From the NCBI GenBank assembly GCA_049698695.1, contig JBAVYH010000034.1:98812-162811 (forward strand): a DNA stretch of 64,000 nucleotides, written 5' to 3'. Source of the stretch: Bog-375 sp049698695. Its GTDB lineage: Bacteria > Acidobacteriota > Terriglobia > Bryobacterales > Bryobacteraceae. The position numbers and the translations under genes were made by a program. Position 1 is the stretch's first letter. Each line of letters starts with the position of its first letter. Positions 54,139 to 63,781 of this stretch are shown in pieces. The notes under the pieces were generated by a model that saw nothing but the letters and a program-made list of their open reading frames with translations, was not told the origin of the DNA and did no database searches.

Positions 54139-54405
54139 CGACCTTGGCTCGGCAACAACGGCAAACCAGCTTACTTAACATTGCTTACATGGCTCCAATA
54201 AGTTCCAGAATATTTATCGGGTTGACATATCGCTTAGGGAATTGCAGTAAAGACAGACGAACCCGACTTGCTGGAACAAGTTGTGGTGGTAGGGTAGTGT
54301 GCGTTCGCGCACAGACGAGCGTATCCGGAGGCCGTTACGACGGCGCGGCAAACGTGTCGGCATCGCTGCGAAGGGCACGTCGTAGAGCGCGCAACGCTCC
54401 TCGCG
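54139..54405. other. Non-coding region upstream of the Solibacter-domain gene
   Basis: A 267-base gap that holds the promoter region for the minus-strand gene starting at 54138 and the 3' end of the kinase gene. Less GC-rich than neighbouring genes on its left side. No convincing promoter or gene is identified. Confidence 0.45.
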
Positions 54406-57330
54406 TCAGGGCGTGCGCCAATCGAGCGTGAAGATCTCCATCGAGCCGCTGTCGCGTGTCATCACCGGCTGGTCATCCGGAGTGAGGGACAGCGAGAGGC
54501 CATAAAAACCGGCCAAGTTGATGTCTTTGAGATCGATCACGCGGTCGATTCTTCGGTCCGCGATGCGGACGCGCATAACGCCGCGATTAGTGCTGCCACG
54601 AATGTAATAGACGGTGCGGCCGTCGTGCGACCAACAGGGAAAACTAAGATTTCCTTTTACCAGTTCCTCCCACCGCCCCGTTGCAAAGCGGAAAAGCGCC
54701 AGGCGGGTTGAGTCCAGGCTCAAGGCGGCGATAGATCGGCCGTCCGGCGACCAACGCGGCGAGAAGAAATCATCTGAGCCGGGCACATCGGTCACGGCTC
54801 CGGTTTCCAGGTCGAGTATGTGGATGTTCGGACCCGGCAGGCTGACAGGGCCCGAGACGCCTCCAAAGCAAACCTTCCGGCCGTCCGGAGACCAATTCGC
54901 ATCCGAGTTCACCTGGTTCAAACCTGGCAGTAACAACTGGGGCTGGCCGCCACCGGAGGGGACGCGGTAGATTCGCGTGATCTGGCCGGGAGCGGCTGCT
55001 GAGTATAGGATTTGCGACCCGTCCGGCGACCAGCGGGGGAGGCCAGCGAAGGAGCTCGGTGCAGTCTGAGTAAGTTGCAGCCGCTCGCTGCGGTCTACCT
55101 TAGACCGCCACAAAACGCCGTCCGGATAAGTCACGTACGCGATCCACTGGCCGTCCGGGGAAAATGTCGCGAAGTCCGCCGAGATTCCGCCCAGCAGCGG
55201 CACGAATTGCCCGGTGCGTGTGTCAAAGCGGTTCACCTCGCCACGCGGCGCCAGTCCGACCGCGAACAGATGCCGAGAGTCCTTGGCAGGCAGCGCTTCG
55301 GTAAACTCGACGGCGCCGCCGGTGATCTGAGCCGGCGCCGGATGCGATCGCCAGGCCAGCCGGCGCGGTTCCGCCAGTGCCCAGATTTGTCCCTGCCTGG
55401 AGAAAACGAAATATCTGCCGTCAGGCGTCCATCGGCCACAACAGTCGCCGGAGGGACCCGCGGCGAAAAGAGGGTGCGCGCCGCCTCGCTCCACCATCGC
55501 TTCCCAAATGTGCGACAGGCGGCGCTGTTCGTCGTAAGCGGTGAATCGGATTCGCTTGCCATCGGGCGACCAGGCGGGTGTGGCGACCGCTCCCGCGACG
55601 CTCGCCACCTTGCGTGAAGCGCTGCCATCGCCTGAGGCCACGAACAGGTCGCCATGTCTGGTGTAAGCAATGCGTCCGCCATCCGACGACCACGTCGCCC
55701 AAGAGGCTGTCAGGCTTCCGATGCGATGCGGAGGGCCGCCTGGGATGGGCACGCTCCACAGCGGACCTTCCCCATACGTGGCGACATCTATGGCCAACAA
55801 GCTTGCTCCATCCGAAGCCAGATCGAAAACCTTAAAAGTCGGCGACGGCATGGGCAATACTGCAGGTTCTCCACCGCCTACGGCCACCTGACTAATCCAA
55901 TGCCCTGTCTCGTAGAAGTACAGCCGGACGCCGTCGGTCCCGAGGAGACCCTTCATCGTGCCGTCGTTGGTGAGTTGCGTGTACGCGCTCGCCTTGGGGA
56001 TCGGCCACGGGCGCAGCCCTGCATCGACCCAGGCGGCACCAGCAGCTACGGCCAGCAGGGCGGCGATCCACCAGCGGCGAATCGCGATCCTGGCTCGGGC
56101 ACGCCTCTCGACGGCGCTGCCGGGCGGCCACGCGGCCGGCGTACCGGCCGAACTGCTATCGCGCTTGAGCCGCTTCAAGTCCGCGCCCATTTCGGCGGCC
56201 GATTGGTAACGCAGCGTGCGGTCCTTTTCCAGGGCCTTGTTGACGATTCGCTCCAGCTCGGCGGGCAGCCGCGGGTTCAACTGCGACAGCGGAACCGGCG
56301 TTGCCGCCAGGATCTGATGAAAGACGACGGCCGCGACGTCTCCCTGGAACGGCCGTTGGCCGCTTGCCAGTTCGTACAGCACCACGCCAAAGCTGAACAG
56401 ATCCGTGCGCGCATCCAGTTCCTCCCGCCGCGCCTGTTCCGGAGACATATAGGCCGCCGTTCCCACGGTCACGCCGGGGTTGGTCAGTGAGACATCGTCG
56501 GCGGTGGCCGTCGGATCGCTCGTGCCTGTGTGCATGGACGCCGGCATTCCGGGCGCCTCCGGCATCCACGATTTCGCCAGGCCGAAATCCAAAATCTTGA
56601 CCTTCCCCCCGGCGCCGCCGGTGGCGCTGGTTACAAATATGTTGGTCGGCTTAATGTCGCGGTGGATGATGCCTTTGGCGTGAGCGGCGGCCAGGCCGTC
56701 GGCGATTTCAATCGCCAAATCGATCATGCCTTGTGTCCGCAGGCGCCCGTGCTCGATCACATGTTTGAGGGTGTGCCCTTCGAGAAACTCCATCACCATG
56801 AATGGCTGGCCCTCGTGTTGCCCCACGTCATGAACGACTACGATATTGGGGTGATTCAAGGCCGATGCGGCCCGCGCCTCGCGGCGGAAACGCTCGAGCA
56901 TCTCCGCTTGGTGCTGCGGCGATTGCTCGTTGCCAAAATCGCCCAGTCCGAGCCCGGGGAGGCGGAGGAACTTGAGCGCCACCGGTCTTCCCAGACGTGT
57001 GTCCAGCGCTTTGTAGACCACTCCCATTCCGCCACCGCCCAGCTCCTCGACAATCTGGTAGTGGGAAATGGTGGTGCCCACCATCCCTGCGCGGGGATTT
57101 GCGCCGGCCAGCGCCTGGTCCTGCGCCACTACCCTCGCAGCAGCGTCGAGCGCCGGAGATTCCAGGAAGGCGTCGCCGCCCTCGGCTTGCGCCAGCAACG
57201 ACGCCACTTCCCGCTCCAGCTCTTCGTCTCCCGCGCAGGCCTGGTGCACATAGCCGCTCCGCAGGGCCACGTCCTGCTCCAGGGCGGCGTGGTACAAGCT
57301 CTCAATTTGCTGCCAGCGTTCGGAAAGCAA
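54406..57330 (-). CDS. Membrane Ser/Thr protein kinase with C-terminal TolB-like (PD40) propeller
   Basis: Protein of 974 aa. The kinase domain spans about residues 90-375: glycine loop ELGGGGMGVVYKALD, VALK (K120), HRDIKPTN (D225 catalytic) and DFG (248-250), with an extended activation segment. A single transmembrane helix lies near 420-437 (WWIAALLAVAAGAAW). About 500 periplasmic residues of WD40-like beta-propeller repeats follow (FSPDGQWIAYVTYPDG, WSPDGSQILYSAAAP). Start is TTG at 57330 with AGGAG seven bases upstream, inside the end of the ECF sigma gene. The arrangement suggests a sensor propeller that signals to the kinase and then to the sigma factor. Typical of Acidobacteria. Confidence 0.93.
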   Translation of the reverse strand: MLSERWQQIESLYHAALEQDVALRSGYVHQACAGDEELEREVASLLAQAEGGDAFLESPALDAAARVVAQDQALAGANPRAGMVGTTISHYQIVEELGGGGMGVVYKALDTRLGRPVALKFLRLPGLGLGDFGNEQSPQHQAEMLERFRREARAASALNHPNIVVVHDVGQHEGQPFMVMEFLEGHTLKHVIEHGRLRTQGMIDLAIEIADGLAAAHAKGIIHRDIKPTNIFVTSATGGAGGKVKILDFGLAKSWMPEAPGMPASMHTGTSDPTATADDVSLTNPGVTVGTAAYMSPEQARREELDARTDLFSFGVVLYELASGQRPFQGDVAAVVFHQILAATPVPLSQLNPRLPAELERIVNKALEKDRTLRYQSAAEMGADLKRLKRDSSSAGTPAAWPPGSAVERRARARIAIRRWWIAALLAVAAGAAWVDAGLRPWPIPKASAYTQLTNDGTMKGLLGTDGVRLYFYETGHWISQVAVGGGEPAVLPMPSPTFKVFDLASDGASLLAIDVATYGEGPLWSVPIPGGPPHRIGSLTASWATWSSDGGRIAYTRHGDLFVASGDGSASRKVASVAGAVATPAWSPDGKRIRFTAYDEQRRLSHIWEAMVERGGAHPLFAAGPSGDCCGRWTPDGRYFVFSRQGQIWALAEPRRLAWRSHPAPAQITGGAVEFTEALPAKDSRHLFAVGLAPRGEVNRFDTRTGQFVPLLGGISADFATFSPDGQWIAYVTYPDGVLWRSKVDRSERLQLTQTAPSSFAGLPRWSPDGSQILYSAAAPGQITRIYRVPSGGGQPQLLLPGLNQVNSDANWSPDGRKVCFGGVSGPVSLPGPNIHILDLETGAVTDVPGSDDFFSPRWSPDGRSIAALSLDSTRLALFRFATGRWEELVKGNLSFPCWSHDGRTVYYIRGSTNRGVMRVRIADRRIDRVIDLKDINLAGFYGLSLSLTPDDQPVMTRDSGSMEIFTLDWRTP

Positions 57331-57901
57331 CGGGTTTCTCCTTGCTCAGCTCGCGCCGCAGCCAGCTCTTGGCGAACTTCCAATCGCGCATCACGGTCTC
57401 GCAGGAAATCTTCAGTGCCTCCGCGGTTTCTTCGACGCTCAAGCCGCCGAAAAAGCGAAGCTCCACCACCTTGCCTTTACGAGGGTCGAGTGCGGAGAGA
57501 TCTTTCAGCGCATCATCCAGGGCCACCAGGTCCTGGCCGGCCCCTTCCGCCACCACGAGCGATTCCACCAGCTCCAGGGGCCGCGCCGCTCCGCCGCGTT
57601 TGAGAGCCTGGCGCGAGCGAGCCCATTCCACCAGGATGCGGCGCATCACGTTCGCGCAGATGGCGAAGAAATGCGCACGGTTCTGCCAGCTTGCCTGCGT
57701 GGTATCGACCAGGCGCAGATAAGCCTCATTCACCAGCGCGGTGGTCTGGAGCGTGTGGCCGGAGCGCTCCTGTGACATGTACCGCTGGGCCAGCCGGTGC
57801 ATCTCGTGGTACACCAGCGGAACTAGTTCGTCCAGCGCGCCCTGTTCTCCCTCACCCCACGCCCGCAACAATTGCGTGACTTGGTGGGTTGACGGTTCCA
57901 T
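57302..57901 (-). CDS. ECF-type RNA polymerase sigma factor (acidobacterial/planctomycete group)
   Basis: Sigma factor of 199 aa. Region 2 (LDELVPLVYHEMHRLAQRYM, TLQTTALVNEAYLRLVD, NRAHFFAICANVMRRILVEW) and region 4 (DPRKGKVVELRFFGGLSVEE, ETAEALKISCETVMRDWKFA) are present. These features match the ECF group common in Acidobacteria and Planctomycetes that is genetically linked to Ser/Thr kinases rather than anti-sigma factors. ATG at 57901. Its last 29 bases overlap the kinase gene start, so kinase translation is coupled to it. Regulation by phosphorylation from the partner kinase is known for related groups but is inference here. No anti-sigma factor is adjacent. Confidence 0.93.
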   Translation of the reverse strand: MEPSTHQVTQLLRAWGEGEQGALDELVPLVYHEMHRLAQRYMSQERSGHTLQTTALVNEAYLRLVDTTQASWQNRAHFFAICANVMRRILVEWARSRQALKRGGAARPLELVESLVVAEGAGQDLVALDDALKDLSALDPRKGKVVELRFFGGLSVEETAEALKISCETVMRDWKFAKSWLRRELSKEKPVAFRTLAAN

Positions 57902-58167
57902 TAGATTACAGCCTAATCAGACCTCAAACCACTTCAAAGCTAGCACATGCGATTGTCAAGCGCTACGCGCCGTTGGCCAAGCGCCGGACGCTCCTAAGTG
58001 GTGGACGAGGCGGCGGCAAAACGCGTTTCCGGCGCGCCGGCCGGGAGCTATTTTTTCAGGCCGTAAAATCTTTTTTTCTCCGATGACAGTTTAGCCCGGC
58101 GTTTTGCGCATTTCAGGGTGAAGGCAACTCGAGGGTTGGCCTGATAACGAACATAAGGAGGTTCGTC

Positions 58168-58614
58168 ATGAAAACGATTCGACACAACACACTGCTTCGC
58201 ACCTTGGCACTGGGCGTTCTGGCATCCTGCCTGGGCGCCGTAGTTGCGAGTGCGCAACCGTTCCGCGGGACATTCTCACTGCCGACTGCTGTCCGCTGGG
58301 GCGCCGCGACCCTGCAGGCGGGCAACTACACCCTCAGCTCAGAGGGCGCGAGAACCGGCAACATGCTGCAAGTGATCGAGGGCGGAAAAGTGGTCGCCCT
58401 GATGGTTCCGCAGAGTCATAATCCAGCGGTGGCCGGCCCGGCCGCGCTGGTCATCGATAAAGGCAAGGGCGGCTGCACCGTGCGCGAAATCCGCCTGCCG
58501 AGCAGCGGCATGGTCCTGTACTATGCTCCGGCCAAGCCCAAGCGCGGAAGCGCCGCCGAAGAGAGGGAAGTCGCAGAGTTGATTCCCATCGCTCCCGCCA
58601 ACGCAACCTGGTAG
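58168..58614 (+). CDS. Small secreted protein, unknown function
   Basis: Protein of 148 aa with a clear signal peptide (residues 1-29, ending VVASAQ). The mature part is beta-rich with GNYTLSSEG and VREIRLPSSGMVLYYAP, reminiscent of conserved small exported Acidobacteria proteins without assigned function. An AAGGAGG ribosome site lies seven bases before the ATG, one of the strongest in the window, and a strong intrinsic terminator follows the stop, so it is a single-gene, probably highly expressed unit. No catalytic motif or cysteine pair is seen. Confidence 0.83.
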   Translation: MKTIRHNTLLRTLALGVLASCLGAVVASAQPFRGTFSLPTAVRWGAATLQAGNYTLSSEGARTGNMLQVIEGGKVVALMVPQSHNPAVAGPAALVIDKGKGGCTVREIRLPSSGMVLYYAPAKPKRGSAAEEREVAELIPIAPANATW

Positions 58615-58630
58615 AGTGCTTCGGCGGGAA

Positions 58631-58670
58631 AAGGGGCCAGAGCGCGGGGCTCTGGCCCCTTTTTCTTTTT
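58631..58670 (+). terminator. Intrinsic (Rho-independent) terminator
   Basis: Perfect 12-bp stem AAGGGGCCAGAG/CTCTGGCCCCTT (58631-58642 and 58650-58661) with a 7-base loop followed by a T-rich run to 58670. Strongest terminator in the window; ends the transcript of the small secreted protein and isolates priA. Confidence 0.93.
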
Positions 58671-58759
58671 GAAATGCGCGACGAAGAAGAGGATGCTACA
58701 TCGGCCGTGTTGAGGCGTTCCGGCTGTATCTGGCGCAGGTTCGCTATGCTGAAGTTTCC

Positions 58760-61183
58760 ATGCCAGAGGGAAGCTTCCAGTATGTGGACGTCAGTGTGCC
58801 GGCGCCGCTCGATCGGCCATTCACATACTCGCTGCCGGAGACCCTGCGCCATCGCGTGCAGCCGGGCAGCCGCATCGTGGTTCCCTTCGGTCCGCGCAAA
58901 CTCACCGGTGTCATCCTGAGCTGCCACGATGAGCCGCCGGGCGTGCCCACCCGCGACGCGCTGCGCCTGATCGATTCCGAGCCGGTCCTGGACGCGGAGC
59001 TACTCAGCCTGGGCCGCTGGATCGCGAATTACTATTGCGCGCCGCTGGGCGAGGTGCTGCGCGGCATGCTGCCGCTGGCGTCGGAAATCCGGCGCGGCAA
59101 AGTCTGGTCGCTGACCGATGCCGGCCGCGACGCGGCGCGGCAGTTGCTTCTCGATGCCGCGCCCGACGACCCGGTGGCGCGCATCCTCGCCATGCTCGAA
59201 AAGCGCCCGCTTTCGGCCGCCTACCTGTCGCGCATCCTGCCGCTCGCCGATAAAGCCATCCGTTCCCTGGAGCGTAAGGGTCTAATCGTCGTCGAACAGG
59301 TGCAGACCGAGCGCGACCCGTTGCGCGCGCCGGCCGAGCGCTTGCGCGTCGAGCTGGCCGCCGCGCCGGCCGAGGCAAAGTTAAACAAGCCGGAGCGCGA
59401 GCTGAAGGCGTTTTTGGAATTGCACCCCGGCTCGCACAACCTCAAGGATCTGGAAAGCATGCTGGCCCACTCCAGCGCCGCCGCGCGCTCGCTAGCGCGC
59501 AAAGGCGTGGTCGCGCTCAGCGTCGAAACCATCGGCGTCACGGCGGGCGCCGTGCGCGCGCCTCATACGCTCAACCCGGCGCAGCAGGTGGCGTTCGACG
59601 CCATCCACCGCGCGATTGAGGCGCGCGAGTTTCGCGCCTTTCTTCTCTACGGCGTCACCGGCTCCGGCAAGACCGAGATCTACCTCAATGCCATCCAGGC
59701 CGTGGTGGCCCAGGGGCGCGGCGCGCTGCTGCTGGTGCCGGAGATCGCGCTCACGCCCGCCATGGCCGGCCAGTTCTTTTCGCGCTTTGGCGATCGCGTC
59801 GCCATTCTGCACAGCGCGTTCACCGATGTGGAACGCTCCGAGCAGTGGCGGCGCATCCGCTCCGGCTCGGCCTCGGTGGTGGTGGGGACGCGCTCCGGAG
59901 TGTTCGCGCCGGTCCGGAACCTGGCGCTGATCGTGGTGGACGAAGAGCACGACGGCAGCTACAAGCAGGAGGAAACGCCGCGCTACAACGGCCGCGACGT
60001 GGCCCTGGTGCGCGCTCAGGCGGCGCATGCTTGCGTGGTGCTGGGCTCGGCTACACCCAGTCTGGAAAGCCGCTACAACGCCGAGCGCGGCAAGTACACG
60101 CTGCTGACGCTCCCCGGCCGCATCGAAGCGCGGCCCATGCCGGCGGTGGAATTGATCGATATGCGCCAGGAGTTTCTCGAGACGCGCCAGCAGGCCACCT
60201 TCTCGCGCAAACTGGTCGAAGCCATCGGCCAGCGCCTGGAAAACGGCGAGCAAACCATCGTGCTGCTCAACCGCCGCGGCTTTTCGAGCTTTGTTGCCTG
60301 CCGCTCCTGCGGCGAGCGCGTCCAGTGCGCCAACTGCTCCGTAACGCTGACTTTTCACAAGCGCGACCGGCGGCTGCTGTGCCACTATTGCGGTTACGCC
60401 GAAAAGGTTCCCAGCGTCTGTCCCAAGTGCGGCAGCGAGCACGTGTATTTCCTTGGCGTGGGTTCCGAGCGCGTGGAGGAAGAGCTGCACCGCGCCTTTC
60501 CCGCCGCGCGCATTGCCCGCCTCGACCGCGACACGGTAACCGGCAAACGGCAGTACGAGACCATTCTGAACGGTTTCCGCGAAGGCAGCTTCGACATCCT
60601 GGTCGGCACGCAAATGATCGCCAAGGGCCACGACATCCCCAACGTGACGCTGGTGGGGGTGGTCTCCGCCGATGTCGGCCTCGGCATGCCCGATTTTCGC
60701 GCCGCCGAACGCACCTTTCAGCTCCTCACGCAGGTGGCCGGCCGCGCCGGACGCGGCAGCCTGCCCGGGATAGTGCTCATCCAAACCATCAATCCGGATC
60801 ACTACGCCGTCCGCATGGCGGCCGCGCAGGACTATGGTGCGTTCTATGAGAAGGAACTGGCGTTCCGCCGCGCCATGTCTTATCCGCCCTTCAGCGCCAT
60901 GGCCAACGTGCTGGTGCGCGCGGAGAAAAAGGAGCTGGCCCTGCGCCTGAGCGCGGACTTGGGAATGCTGCTGACCCCGCCGCCCGAGAAACTGCGCGTC
61001 CTCGGCCCGGCCGAAGCACCCGTTCCGCGGCTCAAGGCCGAGTACCGCTACCAGTTACTCATTAAATCGGCCAGCCGCGTGGCCCTTAACGCGCTGCTGC
61101 AAAAAGTGCGAGCCTTCGCCCTAGACCATAAGTGGCCCGCCACCGCGTTAGTGATCGATGTGGATCCGCTGACGCTGCTATAA
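58760..61183 (+). CDS. priA: Primosomal protein N' (replication restart helicase)
   Basis: Helicase of 807 aa that reloads the replisome at stalled forks. The N-terminal DNA-binding part (VDVSVPAPLDRPFTYSLPE) is followed by Walker A GVTGSGKTE (298-306) and the DEEH box (from D394). The zinc-binding module has paired cysteines (CRSCGERVQCANC, CHYCGYAEK, CPKCGSEHVYF). The helicase motifs VGTQMIAKGHDIPNVTLVGV and QVAGRAGRG are intact. Length and order agree with PriA. ATG at 58760 gives the canonical N terminus. The gene follows an intrinsic terminator, so it is transcribed separately. Confidence 0.95.
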   Translation: MPEGSFQYVDVSVPAPLDRPFTYSLPETLRHRVQPGSRIVVPFGPRKLTGVILSCHDEPPGVPTRDALRLIDSEPVLDAELLSLGRWIANYYCAPLGEVLRGMLPLASEIRRGKVWSLTDAGRDAARQLLLDAAPDDPVARILAMLEKRPLSAAYLSRILPLADKAIRSLERKGLIVVEQVQTERDPLRAPAERLRVELAAAPAEAKLNKPERELKAFLELHPGSHNLKDLESMLAHSSAAARSLARKGVVALSVETIGVTAGAVRAPHTLNPAQQVAFDAIHRAIEAREFRAFLLYGVTGSGKTEIYLNAIQAVVAQGRGALLLVPEIALTPAMAGQFFSRFGDRVAILHSAFTDVERSEQWRRIRSGSASVVVGTRSGVFAPVRNLALIVVDEEHDGSYKQEETPRYNGRDVALVRAQAAHACVVLGSATPSLESRYNAERGKYTLLTLPGRIEARPMPAVELIDMRQEFLETRQQATFSRKLVEAIGQRLENGEQTIVLLNRRGFSSFVACRSCGERVQCANCSVTLTFHKRDRRLLCHYCGYAEKVPSVCPKCGSEHVYFLGVGSERVEEELHRAFPAARIARLDRDTVTGKRQYETILNGFREGSFDILVGTQMIAKGHDIPNVTLVGVVSADVGLGMPDFRAAERTFQLLTQVAGRAGRGSLPGIVLIQTINPDHYAVRMAAAQDYGAFYEKELAFRRAMSYPPFSAMANVLVRAEKKELALRLSADLGMLLTPPPEKLRVLGPAEAPVPRLKAEYRYQLLIKSASRVALNALLQKVRAFALDHKWPATALVIDVDPLTLL

Positions 61184-61296
61184 GAACTCTAACTCATGGA
61201 CAGATGACCCCTTCCTGGGTGAGGGGCTGCGCTGGCGAGGTTTCCGAACGTAACTGGCAAGTGCGGCGTCTTCCTCTGTGAGTTGTCTTTGCCCCT

Positions 61297-62406
61297 GTGA
61301 CGCGCAGTTATCGCGATGCCGGACAACCCGGATGCTACACTAGCGGCTTGTCGACCCATTTCGAGCGCGCCGGACGCTGGTTTCTCGCTTCCGGCATCCA
61401 ACTCGCCGGCGGCGGCGTGGCGCGTTATTACGGCGCGGACACAGAGCAATATCGCCCGGTTTCGACCGAAATCACCGGCTACGCTGTCAGCGCTCTGGTG
61501 TACCTCGATGCGCTAACCGGCGACCAGCGTTACCTGGACCGCGCGCAGGCCGCGGCGCGTTTCCTCGTGCGCGATGCATGGCGCGGGGACCTGGGGGCGA
61601 TGCCATTTGAGACCGAGCCGCCGGCCCTGGCATACTTTTTCGATTGCGGCATCATCGTTCGCGGTTTGCTGGCTGCGTGGCGAGCAGTGCGGGCCGATGA
61701 GTATCTCGATTGCGCCGTAGCCGTGGGCCGGTCGATGGCGAGGGACTTTCGCGCCGCTGACGGCTGGCACCCGGTTCTGACGCTGCCCGCCAAGGTGCCG
61801 CTCAGCCGCGACCGAACGAGCTGGTCGCGCATGCCGGGATGCTACCAGTTGAAGTCCGCCATGGCCTGGGCGGATCTCTACCGTGCTACTGGCGACACGA
61901 CGTTTCGCGAGCGGTACCGGCAGGCGGTTGGCACGGCGCTGGCCAACTCCGCCGGCTTCCTGCCGGATGCCGCCGGCCGCTCGAAAACCATGGATCGCCT
62001 GCACGCCTACCTATATTTTCTGGAAGGCCTGATGCCGGCAATTGAAGAGGCCGCGTGCGCGCAGGCGGTGGCGGGCGGCATCCGCCAGGTATCGGGCCTG
62101 CTCCGCGAGATTGAGCCCGAGTTTGCGCGAGCCGACGTTTACGCCCAGTTGCTGCGGATTCGCATTTTGGCCGATGCTGCGGGAGCGGAGCCGCTCGCTT
62201 GCGAAGCCGCCGCCGAGGCGCGCGCGCTGTTGGAATTCCAGGCTACCTCTGCCGATCCGCGTATCGACGGAGGATACTGGTTCGGCCGCAAGAACGGCGC
62301 GTGGCTGCCCCATGTGAACCCGGTCTCAACGGCGTTCGCCATCGAAGCGCTCGATCTTTGGGAGCGGCGCGCCGGCGCCACAGAAGCCGGCCGGCCGCTG
62401 ATCTGA
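61297..62406 (+). CDS. Predicted alpha/alpha-barrel protein (six-hairpin glycosidase-like)
   Basis: Cytoplasmic protein of 369 aa, starting at GTG 61297. It is almost all helical with repeated aromatic/polar helix pairs (TEITGYAVSALVYLDALTGD, YLDRAQAAARFLVRDAW, YLDCAVAVGRSMARDF, HAYLYFLEGLMPAIEEA), like the six-hairpin or AGE-type alpha/alpha toroids that act on carbohydrates. No certain catalytic pair can be named. The next gene, a glycosyltransferase, begins two bases after its stop, so the two are coupled and likely function in the same glycan pathway. No signal peptide. Confidence 0.68.
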   Translation: MTRSYRDAGQPGCYTSGLSTHFERAGRWFLASGIQLAGGGVARYYGADTEQYRPVSTEITGYAVSALVYLDALTGDQRYLDRAQAAARFLVRDAWRGDLGAMPFETEPPALAYFFDCGIIVRGLLAAWRAVRADEYLDCAVAVGRSMARDFRAADGWHPVLTLPAKVPLSRDRTSWSRMPGCYQLKSAMAWADLYRATGDTTFRERYRQAVGTALANSAGFLPDAAGRSKTMDRLHAYLYFLEGLMPAIEEAACAQAVAGGIRQVSGLLREIEPEFARADVYAQLLRIRILADAAGAEPLACEAAAEARALLEFQATSADPRIDGGYWFGRKNGAWLPHVNPVSTAFAIEALDLWERRAGATEAGRPLI

Positions 62407-62408
62407 TT

Positions 62409-63668
62409 ATGCTGCCTGCCTATGCCGCCGCTCGCCTGGCAGGATGGGTGCGCCCGGTGCGGCCGGACGCGGGATCGATTCCGCTGGCCGTCAACACCGC
62501 CAGCCCTGGGATATCGGTGGTGATCCCATCGCGCAACGGGAAGGCGCTGCTGGAAGCTCAACTCGCCGGTATCGCGGCGGATCTGGCGTGCGTTTCCGGC
62601 GAGATCATTGTCATCGATAATGGCTCGAGCGACGGCACCGCGGAATGGTTGCGCGGCCAGTGGCCGCAAGTGGCAGTCGAGGTCTCGCCGGAGCCGCTTT
62701 CGTTCTCGATCGCCGCCAACCGAGGCATCGGTCGTACGCGTTTTTCGCACGTCTGCCTGCTGAACAACGACATGCGGATTGAGCCCGGCTTCTTCGCCGC
62801 TTTGCTCGATGCGTTTCGAATGGTGCCGGACCTGTTCTGCGCCACGGCGCAGATTCGCTTTCCGCCAGGTTTCCGCCGCGAAGAGACAGGGAAGGCAGTG
62901 ATGGCGCAGGCCGCGCCGGAGGATTTCCCGATCCGCTGCGATGAGCCTTTGGCCGGCGAGGACGGCACCTGGGTGCTGTATGGCAGCGGCGGATGCTCGG
63001 CTTACGATGCCGCCAAACTGCGCGCGCTGGGCGGTGTGGACGAAGCTTACGCGCCGGCGTATGTGGAAGACCTGGACCTGGGCTATCGCGCCTGGTTGCG
63101 CGGCTGGCCCAGCGTGTACGTAGCCGGCGCGATGGCAGAGCACCGGCACCGCGCCACCACGTCGCGGTATTACACCGAAGAGCAGCTCGCCACGATGCTG
63201 GAGACCAACTACCTTAAGTTCCTGGCGCGCGCGGTGGCCAGCCCGCGGGTTTTTCGGCGGCTGTGGCGGCAGGCGCTCGACCGGTTGCGCATGCGCGCCG
63301 TACGCGATCCGGCGGCGCGGACTGCGCTTGAAGCCGCAGCCCGATTCGCGCTGGCTGGAGGGCCGGCCCATGCGGCGGCCAGCGGCGAGGAATCCCTGCT
63401 GGCGTTGACGGATGGTTCGGTCGCATGCTTCCCCGGACGGGGGGCCTCTGGAAAATCGCCCGCTCTGGTTATTGCGCGGGAATTGGATCAGACGTACACG
63501 GCGAGTAATGGAGAGCGCGATGCGGTTCTGTTGATTCGAGTCGGGCAATTAGAGCCGCCGCCCGCGAGTCTGCTGGCCCGCTATGTGGAGATCGTCGAGG
63601 CTCGCAATGATGAGGCTCTCAGTGCAGCAGCCCGGTGGATCAAAGGTAAGTGGCGGATGGCGGATTGA
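62409..63668 (+). CDS. Family 2 glycosyltransferase
   Basis: Glycosyltransferase of 419 aa. The GT-A fold starts near residue 35 (GISVVIPSRNG), with the nucleotide-binding aspartate in IIVIDNGSSDGTAEWL, and the metal-site region CLLNNDMRIEPGFF (D121). A later acceptor-side motif YAPAYVEDLDLGYRAWLRGW resembles the ED motif of rhamnosyl- and related transferases. The last 120 residues are a less conserved extension. The ATG at 62409 is chosen because the previous stop is at 62406; an open frame upstream is within that gene. Likely adds a sugar to a surface glycan or lipid-linked oligosaccharide. Confidence 0.87.
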   Translation: MLPAYAAARLAGWVRPVRPDAGSIPLAVNTASPGISVVIPSRNGKALLEAQLAGIAADLACVSGEIIVIDNGSSDGTAEWLRGQWPQVAVEVSPEPLSFSIAANRGIGRTRFSHVCLLNNDMRIEPGFFAALLDAFRMVPDLFCATAQIRFPPGFRREETGKAVMAQAAPEDFPIRCDEPLAGEDGTWVLYGSGGCSAYDAAKLRALGGVDEAYAPAYVEDLDLGYRAWLRGWPSVYVAGAMAEHRHRATTSRYYTEEQLATMLETNYLKFLARAVASPRVFRRLWRQALDRLRMRAVRDPAARTALEAAARFALAGGPAHAAASGEESLLALTDGSVACFPGRGASGKSPALVIARELDQTYTASNGERDAVLLIRVGQLEPPPASLLARYVEIVEARNDEALSAAARWIKGKWRMAD

Positions 63669-63751
63669 AAAAGCCGGGGCGAACGCGGGCAGGCCGGGGC
63701 TTGCGCCACAAGAGTGAGTATGCGCAGCCAGTGAATTGCCGCGCCGCGTTC

Positions 63752-63760
63752 TGATACACT
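63752..63760 (+). promoter_or_regulatory. Extended -10 promoter of tRNA-Lys
   Basis: TGATACACT at 63752-63760, the same extended -10 sequence used at gltB. Transcription would begin near 63767, 15 bases before the mature tRNA. The -35 region is weak. Confidence 0.5.
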
Positions 63761-63781
63761 TTGGAGAGCGCAATCCAATCA

